From positions 1 through 5,809 of the forward strand of contig CAKQVC010000144.1 in NCBI GenBank assembly GCA_934277655.1: a DNA stretch of 5,809 nucleotides, given 5' to 3'. Both the position numbers and the translations under genes were made by a program. Shown here one piece after another: positions 1 through 5,809 of this stretch. This DNA comes from an uncultured Clostridia bacterium. GTDB taxonomy: Bacteria; Bacillota; Clostridia; Peptostreptococcales; Anaerovoracaceae. The notes under the pieces are model-generated. The model was not told the origin of the DNA. It was given only the letters and a program-made list of their open reading frames with translations, and searched no databases. Each line of letters opens with the position of its first letter. The stretch's first letter is position 1.

Positions 1-1
1 A

Positions 2-796
<795 letters not shown>

Positions 797-805
797 TGAA
801 AAGAA

Positions 806-815
806 AGGGGAGGGG
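806..815 (+). promoter_or_regulatory. Strong Shine-Dalgarno deciding the rpoC TTG start
   Basis: AGGGGAGGGG contains GGAGG (809-813), with a 6-nt spacer to TTG at 820. The alternative in-frame ATG at 796, which overlaps the rpoB stop as TAATG, has no comparable SD in front of it. It would also place this purine-rich SD inside the coding region as the residues KRKGRG. This is why TTG 820 is preferred. Confidence 0.85.
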
Positions 816-819
816 CTCC

Positions 820-3800
820 TTGAATAATAACGTAAATCAAGATTATGAATTAAATAATTTCGAATCGATACAAATCAATTTGGCATCTCCGGAAAAAATT
901 CTTGAATGGTCTCATGGCGAGGTAACCAAGCCAGAAACAATCAATTACAGAACTTTGAAACCGGAAAAGGACGGATTGTTCTGCGAAAGAATTTTCGGAC
1001 CTATGAAGGACTGGGAATGCCACTGTGGTAAGTATAAAAGAATCCGATATAAAGGTGTTGTCTGCGATCGTTGCGGAGTTGAAGTTACCAAAGCGAAAGT
1101 AAGAAGAGAGAGAATGGGGCACATTAAGCTTGCAGCACCCGTTTCTCACATCTGGTACTTTAAGGGCATTCCTTCAAGAATGGGTCTGTGCCTGGATGTC
1201 ACACCGAGAAATCTGGAAAAAGTTCTGTACTTTGCATCCTATATTGTAACTGATCCGGGAGAAACCGGACTGGGATACAAAGAAATCCTGACAGAGCAGC
1301 AGTACAGAGAAGCAAAAGAACAGTATGGTGATGGTTTCAAGGCAGGAATGGGTGCAGAAGCAGTAAAACAGCTGCTCTGCGATATCGACCTCGAAAAGCT
1401 TTCCGCAGAACTGAGAAATAAATTAAAAGATGCTTCAGGACAGAAAAAGATCAGAATTGTCAGAAGGCTGGAAGTGATCGAGGCATTAAGACTTTCTGGA
1501 AACAGACCGGAATGGATGATCCTTGACGTGATCCCGGTTATCCCACCTGATATCAGACCAATGGTTCAGTTGGATGGCGGAAGATTCGCGACATCTGACC
1601 TGAACGACTTATATAGAAGAGTTATTAACAGAAATAACAGACTGAACAGACTGCTGGAACTGGGAGCTCCGGACATTATCGTAAGAAATGAAAAAAGAAT
1701 GCTGCAGGAAGCAGTTGACTCTCTGATCGACAACGGAAGAAGAGGAAGAGCGGTTACAGGACCTGGTTCCAGACCACTCAAATCTTTATCCGATATGCTG
1801 AAAGGTAAGCAAGGTCGTTTCAGACAGAACCTGCTGGGTAAGCGTGTTGACTACTCTGGACGTTCTGTAATCGTAGTAGGACCGGAACTGAAATTCTATC
1901 AGTGCGGACTTCCTAAAAAGATGGCACTGGAACTGTTTAAGCCTTTTATCATGAAAGAACTGGTAGCACAGGGCTATGCACACAACATCAAGAGTGCTAA
2001 AAGAATGGTTGAAAAAGTAAGACCGGAAGTATGGGATGTACTGGAAGGCGTTATCAAAGAACATCCGGTAATGCTGAACCGTGCGCCGACACTGCACAGA
2101 CTGGGTATTCAGGCTTTCGAGCCGGTATTGGTAGAAGGCAAGGCTATCAAACTGCATCCGCTGGTATGTACAGCATTCAATGCTGACTTCGACGGAGACC
2201 AGATGGCTGTACACGTACCACTGTCCGTAGAAGCACAGGCAGAAGCAAGATTCCTGATGCTTTCAGTAAACAACATCCTGGCACCGAAAGACGGATCACC
2301 GATCACAACTCCTACACAGGATATGATCCTGGGAAGTTACTATCTGACGCATCCGGGTGTTGAAGAAAGAAATACCTATGCTGAGCAGGGCGATGGCAAA
2401 GTATTTACAGATCTGGATGAAATGCTGATGGCATATCAGAACGGTGTGGTCGGCATTCATGCAAGAGTAAAAGTAAGAATGTTCCTGGATGGCGATGAAA
2501 GAGGCAGACTGGTAGAATCTACAGTCGGAAGATTTATCTTTAACCAGGGAATTCCGCAGGATCTTGGATTTATAGACAGAGAGCAGGATCCATATTCACT
2601 GGAAGTTGATTTCCTGTGCGATAAGAAGAAGCTGGGAGTCATCATTGACAAATGCTATAGAAGACATGGTAACACAGGAACCGTTATCATGCTTGACTAT
2701 ATTAAATCCATGGGCTACAAATATTCCACAAAGGCTGCTGTAACCATCAGCGTAAGTGACATGGAAATTCCGGAAGCGAAAGCGACAATCGTTGCTGCAG
2801 CAGAAGCGGAAGTAGATAAATATGAAAAGGCATTCCGAATGGGTCTGATGTCCGAACAGGAAAGATACGAGCAGATCATCAAGATCTGGGCAAAAGCAAC
2901 GGATGACGTTGCAGACGCACTGATGGATTCCCTCGGAACGTTAAACAACCTGTTTATCATGGCTAACTCCGGTGCCCGTGGTAGTAAGAACCAGATCAGA
3001 CAGGTCGGCGGTATGCGTGGTCTGATGGCAAACGCAACCGGTAAGACGGTAGAAATTCCTATCAAGTCCAACTTCCGTGAAGGCCTTTCCATTTTGGAAT
3101 ATTTCATTTCCTCCAATGGTGCACGTAAAGGTCTGGCCGATACAGCACTTCGTACAGCCGACTCCGGTTACTTGACAAGACGTCTGGTAGACGTATCACA
3201 CAATGTCATCGTAAGAGAATTTGACTGCGGTACGGACGAGGGTGTAGAGGTAAGAGCTTTCACAGATGGCAAGGAAGTTATCGAGCCTTTAAAGCAGAGA
3301 ATCGTAGGAAGAACTGCACTTCTTGATATCGTTGATCCGCAGACTGGCGAGGTTATCGTTGAACAAAACGAAGAAATTCTTGAACCTGCAGCAGAACGTG
3401 TAGAAGCTTGTGGCATTGAAAGTGTAGCGATCCGTTCTGTGATGACATGTCATTCCAGAACCGGTATCTGTGCAAAATGTTATGGCCGCAACCTTGCAAC
3501 AGGTGAAGAAGTTAACATCGGCGAAGCTGTTGGTATCACGGCAGCTCAGTCTATCGGTGAACCTGGTACACAGCTGACGATGAGAACGTTCCATACAGGT
3601 GGTGTTGCCGGTGGCGATATTACACAGGGTCTTCCGAGAGTAGAAGAACTTTTTGAAGCAAGAAAGCCTAAGGGACTTGCAGAAATCTGCGAAGCAGATG
3701 GAACAGTTATCTCTATTGAACCAAGAACGGATAACAAGACAGAAGTAAGAGTAAGAGGCGAAGAGGAAGACAGAACCTATATCATCCCTTACGGTGCAAG

Positions 3801-4617
3801 ATTAAATGTAAAAGAAGGCGATAAGGTTTATGCAGGCGGACAGATCACCCGCGGACCTCTGAACCCGCATGATATTTTAAGACTTAACGGTGTAGAGGGT
3901 GTATATCAGTATCTGCTGAAAGAAGTACAGCGTGTATATAAACAGCAGGGTGTAGATATCAACGATAAACACGTTGAAGTTATTGTAAGCCAGATGCTTT
4001 CTAAGTACAAGATTGAAGATGCAGGTGATACAGATCTGCTTCCAGGTGGTCTGTACGGAAAATTTGAGGTCAAGGAAGCAAATGAGAAAGCAGAAGCAGA
4101 AGGCGGGCAGCCGTGCGTGACGAAGAGAATCCTGCTTGGTATTACAAAAGCTTCCCTTGCAACAAACTCCTTCCTGTCTGCCGCATCTTTCCAGGAAACG
4201 ACAAGAGTCCTGACTGATGCAGCGATCAAAGGAAAGAACGACAAGCTTCTTGGGCTGAAGGAAAATGTTATCATTGGTAAACTGATTCCTGCAGGTACCG
4301 GAATGAAACGTTACACCAACGTAAATCTGGATTATGGCGTAAATGCTGAGATCATGGCCGAATTCGAAAGACAGCAGGCAGAAGAAAAAGCACGTGCAGA
4401 AGCAGAAGAAAAAGCTTTCCTTGAAGCAGAAAAGGAAGCGGATGATGCAGATATCAATGACGGCAATGATGGCGGTTACGATGATGTGCTTCCGGAAGAG
4501 CTGGATGCAGTGATTGATGCAATGGCAGGCGGTGCAGAGAAATCTGCGGAAGCAGATGATGCAGCAGATACACTGCAGGCAGATGTTGAACCACAGGACA
4601 TTGTAGAGCTCGACTGA
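820..4617 (+). CDS. rpoC: DNA-directed RNA polymerase subunit beta'
   Basis: Catalytic beta' subunit, 1265 residues from TTG 820. The N-terminal zinc ribbon has C67, C69, C82 and C85. A switch/lid block, [18 protein letters not shown], starts near residue 333, and NRAPTLHR lies at 420-427. The Mg2+-binding motif NADFDGDQ is at 454-461, with D456, D458 and D460 as the metal ligands. The bridge helix surrounds [11 protein letters not shown] (about 767-777). The second zinc site is C803, C877, C884 and C887. The trigger loop carries M921, R922 and H925. All key residues are present. The protein lacks the roughly 190-residue E. coli insertion near the C-terminus, as in other Firmicutes. From about residue 1175 the conserved core gives way to a 90-residue tail, first Ala/Glu/Lys-rich and probably helical, then Asp-rich. 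It ends in tandem stops TGA TAA. A start at ATG 796 (1273 aa) is possible but less likely. Confidence 0.99.
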   Translation: MNNNVNQDYELNNFESIQINLASPEKILEWSHGEVTKPETINYRTLKPEKDGLFCERIFGPMKDWECHCGKYKRIRYKGVVCDRCGVEVTKAKVRRERMGHIKLAAPVSHIWYFKGIPSRMGLCLDVTPRNLEKVLYFASYIVTDPGETGLGYKEILTEQQYREAKEQYGDGFKAGMGAEAVKQLLCDIDLEKLSAELRNKLKDASGQKKIRIVRRLEVIEALRLSGNRPEWMILDVIPVIPPDIRPMVQLDGGRFATSDLNDLYRRVINRNNRLNRLLELGAPDIIVRNEKRMLQEAVDSLIDNGRRGRAVTGPGSRPLKSLSDMLKGKQGRFRQNLLGKRVDYSGRSVIVVGPELKFYQCGLPKKMALELFKPFIMKELVAQGYAHNIKSAKRMVEKVRPEVWDVLEGVIKEHPVMLNRAPTLHRLGIQAFEPVLVEGKAIKLHPLVCTAFNADFDGDQMAVHVPLSVEAQAEARFLMLSVNNILAPKDGSPITTPTQDMILGSYYLTHPGVEERNTYAEQGDGKVFTDLDEMLMAYQNGVVGIHARVKVRMFLDGDERGRLVESTVGRFIFNQGIPQDLGFIDREQDPYSLEVDFLCDKKKLGVIIDKCYRRHGNTGTVIMLDYIKSMGYKYSTKAAVTISVSDMEIPEAKATIVAAAEAEVDKYEKAFRMGLMSEQERYEQIIKIWAKATDDVADALMDSLGTLNNLFIMANSGARGSKNQIRQVGGMRGLMANATGKTVEIPIKSNFREGLSILEYFISSNGARKGLADTALRTADSGYLTRRLVDVSHNVIVREFDCGTDEGVEVRAFTDGKEVIEPLKQRIVGRTALLDIVDPQTGEVIVEQNEEILEPAAERVEACGIESVAIRSVMTCHSRTGICAKCYGRNLATGEEVNIGEAVGITAAQSIGEPGTQLTMRTFHTGGVAGGDITQGLPRVEELFEARKPKGLAEICEADGTVISIEPRTDNKTEVRVRGEEEDRTYIIPYGARLNVKEGDKVYAGGQITRGPLNPHDILRLNGVEGVYQYLLKEVQRVYKQQGVDINDKHVEVIVSQMLSKYKIEDAGDTDLLPGGLYGKFEVKEANEKAEAEGGQPCVTKRILLGITKASLATNSFLSAASFQETTRVLTDAAIKGKNDKLLGLKENVIIGKLIPAGTGMKRYTNVNLDYGVNAEIMAEFERQQAEEKARAEAEEKAFLEAEKEADDADINDGNDGGYDDVLPEELDAVIDAMAGGAEKSAEADDAADTLQADVEPQDIVELD

Positions 4618-4647
4618 TAAAAACAGAATATATATGAATTTTGATGC

Positions 4648-4685
4648 AGTGTGCGAAAAACTTTGATAGTGTTTCGCACACTTTT
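4648..4685 (+). terminator. Intrinsic terminator after rpoC
   Basis: A perfect 11-bp stem pairs AGTGTGCGAAA (4648-4658) with TTTCGCACACT (4672-4682). The 13-nt loop can form three more pairs (ACT with AGT) beyond one A/G mismatch. A short U-run (4682-4685) follows, then GTC. The hairpin starts 30 nt after the rpoC stop. The minus-strand flank has no U-run, so it points with rpoC. The short U-run suggests termination may be incomplete, allowing some readthrough into rpsL. Confidence 0.85.
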
Positions 4686-4698
4686 GTCAAGAATATCG

Positions 4699-4728
4699 TT
4701 GACATAATGCAGCAAAGTATGATAAACT
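4699..4728 (+). promoter_or_regulatory. Sigma-A type promoter of the str operon (rpsL)
   Basis: The -35 box is a perfect TTGACA (4699-4704). The -10 box is TAAACT (4723-4728), 18 nt downstream and preceded by TG at 4720-4721, which makes an extended -10. Transcription would begin near 4735, giving an rpsL leader of about 90 nt. Its place directly after the rpoC terminator makes it the natural promoter of rpsL-rpsG and whatever follows. The nearby alternatives TATGAT (13-nt spacer) and CATAAT are badly spaced. Confidence 0.8.
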
Positions 4729-4737
4729 ATATGTTGG

Positions 4738-4788
4738 TTTGAGCGATTTGGCCTAAGATTGAAGAATTTTAGGTCATTTCCGCTTAAA
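4738..4788 (+). promoter_or_regulatory. Two-tier hairpin in the rpsL 5' leader
   Basis: The upper stem pairs GGCCTAAGATT (4750-4760) with AATTTTAGGTC (4765-4775), 11 of 11 positions including two G-U pairs, closed by a GAAG loop. The lower stem pairs TTTGAGCG (4738-4745) with CGCTTAAA (4781-4788), 8 pairs with one G-U. An internal loop (ATTT against ATTTC) separates them. The structure starts a few nucleotides after the predicted transcription start and ends about 20 nt before the rpsL SD, so it leaves the ribosome binding site free. No U-run follows, so it is not a terminator. It could be a protein-binding leader or a 5' stabiliser of the message; I do not recognise it as a named r-protein leader. 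Confidence 0.55.
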
Positions 4789-4823
4789 ATAAAAAATATT
4801 TTCGGAAGAAAGGAGAACAAAGG

Positions 4824-5243
4824 ATGCCTACTATAAACCAATTAGTACGCCAAGGCAGAACTACTGCTGTTAAGAAGTCAACAGCTCCTGCTCTTAACAA
4901 GGGAATGAACTCTTTAAAGAGAGTCGCTACAGACACTCATTCACCACAGAAGAGAGGCGTTTGCACTTCTGTAAAGACAGTAACACCTAAAAAGCCTAAC
5001 TCAGCACTGAGAAAGGTTGCCAGAGTACGTCTGACAAATGGTATTGAAGTAACCGCTTACATCCCTGGTGTTGGTCACAACCTTCAGGAACACAGCGTTG
5101 TACTGATCAGAGGCGGAAGAGTAAAAGACCTTCCAGGTGTAAGATACCACATCGTTAGAGGAACTCTTGACACTGCCGGTGTAAACAACAGACTTCAGGC
5201 TCGTTCCAAATACGGAGCTAAGAGACCTAAAGCGAAGAAATAG
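4824..5243 (+). CDS. rpsL: 30S ribosomal protein S12
   Basis: S12 sits at the decoding centre of the 30S subunit and helps check codon-anticodon pairing. The 139 residues begin [12 protein letters not shown] and include [32 protein letters not shown] and [14 protein letters not shown], all diagnostic of S12. It is longer than the E. coli protein because of about 14 extra residues (around [12 protein letters not shown]), normal for Firmicutes. K56 and K101, the sites where streptomycin resistance changes usually occur, are both the sensitive-type lysine. D102 is the residue that is methylthiolated by RimO in some bacteria. The SD AAAGGAGA (4809-4816) is 8 nt before the ATG. The gene is first in the str transcription unit, with its own promoter after the rpoC terminator. 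It ends in TAG and is followed by an unusually long spacer before rpsG. Confidence 0.99.
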   Translation: MPTINQLVRQGRTTAVKKSTAPALNKGMNSLKRVATDTHSPQKRGVCTSVKTVTPKKPNSALRKVARVRLTNGIEVTAYIPGVGHNLQEHSVVLIRGGRVKDLPGVRYHIVRGTLDTAGVNNRLQARSKYGAKRPKAKK

Positions 5244-5285
5244 TTTCCACAAGCCTTACTGCTGACAAGCAAATAGCGGTAATGA

Positions 5286-5545
5286 AAAAAGCAGTCGGAG
5301 AATTTCCGCACTGTTAAACTTCGGGAAACTGAAGACGCGGTAGAGCATTCTTTTGTTGACCTGTATATAGATGCCGGTATGCCCGGCAACAGAGGGAAAA
5401 CGAATCTGCACAGCAGGTTTGTCAGGCGTCGGTCTGACAGCCTGATGGCGAAAAAGAAGCGCTCGCGGTCGCCTGAAAGGTTGATCGAGTACCCCGTTAG
5501 CAAGACTGGCAGGCAGTTTAATTGCGGGCTTTGCCAGAGTAATCT
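5286..5545 (+). ncRNA. Candidate structured RNA inserted between rpsL and rpsG (possible HEARO/omega-RNA-like element)
   Basis: This stretch is about 52% GC by hand count, against about 32% in the rpoC-rpsL spacer, and has no convincing long gene on either strand. It folds repeatedly. (1) 5291-5314 forms a 10-bp stem with a bulged C5309. (2) CTTCGG (5319-5324) pairs with CTGAAG (5329-5334), capped by GAAA. (3) A nested domain pairs ATTCTTTT (5347-5354) with AAAACGAAT (5397-5405, C5401 bulged), enclosing CTGT (5361-5364) with ACAG (5389-5392) and TGCCGG (5372-5377) with CCGGCA (5383-5388). (4) CTGC pairs with GCAG at 5406-5416. (5) TCAGGCGTC (5422-5430) pairs with GACAGCCTGA (5436-5445, A5439 bulged). 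(6) GGCGA (5447-5451) pairs with TCGCC (5469-5473). (7) CTGGCA (5506-5511) pairs with TGCCAG (5532-5537). The 5' boundary follows ATGA (5282-5285); the 3' boundary is approximate. That it is structured is fairly likely; the family is a hypothesis. An intron relic or an expanded r-protein regulatory leader is also possible. Confidence 0.6.
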
Positions 5546-5567
5546 TTCCATCGGAGAGGTGAAGGAA

Positions 5568-5591
5568 ATGTGCAATTACTATCAGTTATAA
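5568..5591 (+). CDS. Possible 7-codon mini-ORF in the rpsG leader
   Basis: ATG at 5568 opens MCNYYQL and stops at TAA 5589-5591. The purine stretch before it contains GAGAGGTGA (5554-5562 region), a good match to the anti-SD, with 8 nt between its GG and the ATG, as good a spacing as that of rpsG. The same frame is open upstream to an ATG at 5379, but that start has no SD and runs through the structured RNA, so I do not accept the 70-residue version. The SD lies in the loop and 3' arm of a weak hairpin (5545-5549 with 5564-5568). It could be a regulatory leader peptide, the stub of a deleted element-encoded gene, or chance. Function unknown. Confidence 0.25.
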   Translation: MCNYYQL

Positions 5592-5620
5592 TATTGTGCA
5601 GACAGATCCGTACTAGATAA

Positions 5621-5638
5621 GACAGACTCGGGTTTGTC
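5621..5638 (+). promoter_or_regulatory. Hairpin directly upstream of the rpsG ribosome binding site
   Basis: GACAGAC (5621-5627) pairs with GTTTGTC (5632-5638) over 7 bp with one G-U, closed by TCGG. It ends 5 nt before the rpsG SD, where it could help or hinder ribosome loading. The rpsL-rpsG spacer is the site of S7 repression in E. coli, but this hairpin has no demonstrated relation to that site. Its 3' arm can alternatively pair with 5261-5270. Confidence 0.4.
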
Positions 5639-5643
5639 CAGCG

Positions 5644-5649
5644 AGGAGG
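5644..5649 (+). promoter_or_regulatory. Shine-Dalgarno deciding the rpsG GTG start
   Basis: A perfect AGGAGG lies 8 nt before GTG 5658. The protein begins exactly with the S7 signature MPRKG at this GTG, so the non-ATG start is well supported. Confidence 0.93.
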
Positions 5650-5657
5650 GAAGAGAA

Positions 5658-5809
5658 GTGCCAAGAAAAGGTAACATACCAAAGAGAGACGTACTTCCAG
5701 ATCCAGTTTACGGAAGCGTAACTGTTGCTAAGTTGATTAACAGCATTATGCTTGATGGTAAAAAGGGAACTGCTCAGTCCATCGTTTACGGTGCATTTGA
5801 CATGATCAA
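5658..5809 (+). CDS. rpsG: 30S ribosomal protein S7, N-terminal part (3' end outside window)
   Basis: S7 binds the 3' major domain of 16S rRNA and starts assembly of the 30S head. The visible 50 residues contain [35 protein letters not shown] and [14 protein letters not shown], matching the conserved S7 N-terminus (usual full length about 156). The start is GTG behind a perfect AGGAGG. In most bacteria rpsG follows rpsL closely and is followed by fusA and tuf; here the 414-bp spacer is unusually long. In E. coli S7 represses its own operon by binding the rpsL-rpsG junction. Whether that happens here cannot be told, but an inserted structured RNA would change the context. The gene is cut by the window edge and shows no sign of damage. 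Confidence 0.98.
   Translation, partial: MPRKGNIPKRDVLPDPVYGSVTVAKLINSIMLDGKKGTAQSIVYGAFDMI

Noticed and set aside
5356..5383. TTGACC as a -35 box for the structured RNA
   Set aside because: No acceptable -10 hexamer lies at the right distance, and the bases fall inside a nested RNA domain.
5335..5396. tRNA-like stretch containing GGTAGAGCATTC
   Set aside because: It resembles a D-arm, but there is no T-loop (GTTCGA), no acceptor stem and no cloverleaf.
5520..5530. AATTGCGGG resembling the P element of group I introns
   Set aside because: No Q, R or S elements follow, and there is no P1 helix with a splice site; the match is short enough to be chance.
5286..5545. Group II intron, RNase P RNA, tmRNA or T-box
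   Set aside because: I find no domain V signature, no GAGGAAAGTCC block, no tmRNA ends and no T-box (GGTGG) sequence.
5195..5575. 126-residue minus strand ORF across the spacer and the 3' end of rpsL
   Set aside because: It uses a TTG start without an SD, overlaps rpsL antisense and has no recognisable domain. It is best explained as a shadow of the GC-richer structured region.
5379..5591. 70-residue + strand ORF in the rpsL-rpsG spacer
   Set aside because: The ATG at 5379 has no SD and sits in the loop of the TGCCGG/CCGGCA hairpin. The protein is low-complexity and basic with no recognisable domain. Only its last seven codons have a plausible own start.
5587..5592. Perfect TATAAT as a possible rpsG promoter -10 box
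   Set aside because: No TTGACA-like box lies 16-18 nt upstream (GGAAAT is there) and there is no TG extension. It remains possible only as a weak internal promoter.

Overview
The window covers the junction between the rpoBC operon and the str operon of a low-to-moderate-GC Firmicute. It holds the 3' end of rpoB, all of rpoC, all of rpsL and the first 50 codons of rpsG, all on the + strand. Arginine is mostly AGA, Shine-Dalgarno (SD) sequences are strong, beta' lacks the large proteobacterial insertion, and S12 carries the extra N-terminal segment typical of Firmicutes. This fits the Clostridia, probably Lachnospiraceae or a close relative. The family assignment is an inference from protein style and not a search result.

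Layout: rpoB ends at 796. rpoC follows and most likely starts at a TTG at 820 behind a very strong SD. A strong hairpin terminator lies just after the tandem TGA TAA stop of rpoC. A new sigma-A type promoter (perfect TTGACA, extended -10) follows, and then a roughly 90-nt leader with a long two-tier hairpin ahead of rpsL. RNA polymerase subunits and the str operon are therefore separate transcription units here, although some readthrough is possible. No L7Ae-family gene lies between rpoC and rpsL.

The unusual part is the 414-bp gap between rpsL and rpsG. These genes encode neighbouring 30S proteins and normally sit close together. Hand counts give about 52% GC for 5291-5550, against about 32% for the rpoC-rpsL spacer. 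The GC-rich part has no convincing long ORF but folds into many local and nested helices, including a 6-bp stem capped by a GAAA tetraloop. It looks like a structured RNA of about 260 nt inserted in the spacer. One candidate family is the HEARO/omega RNA of IscB-type IS200/IS605-like elements, here without its nuclease gene; the island begins directly after an ATGA. I cannot confirm this without a covariance-model search.

Downstream of the island are a 7-codon mini-ORF with a well-placed SD, a hairpin that could alternatively pair over a long range with the start of the spacer, and the strong SD of rpsG (GTG start). The gene products act together: beta and beta' form the RNA polymerase catalytic core, and S12 and S7 are 30S proteins of the decoding centre and the head. 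S7 is the known autogenous repressor of the str operon in E. coli, acting at this same spacer, so an insertion here matters for regulation.
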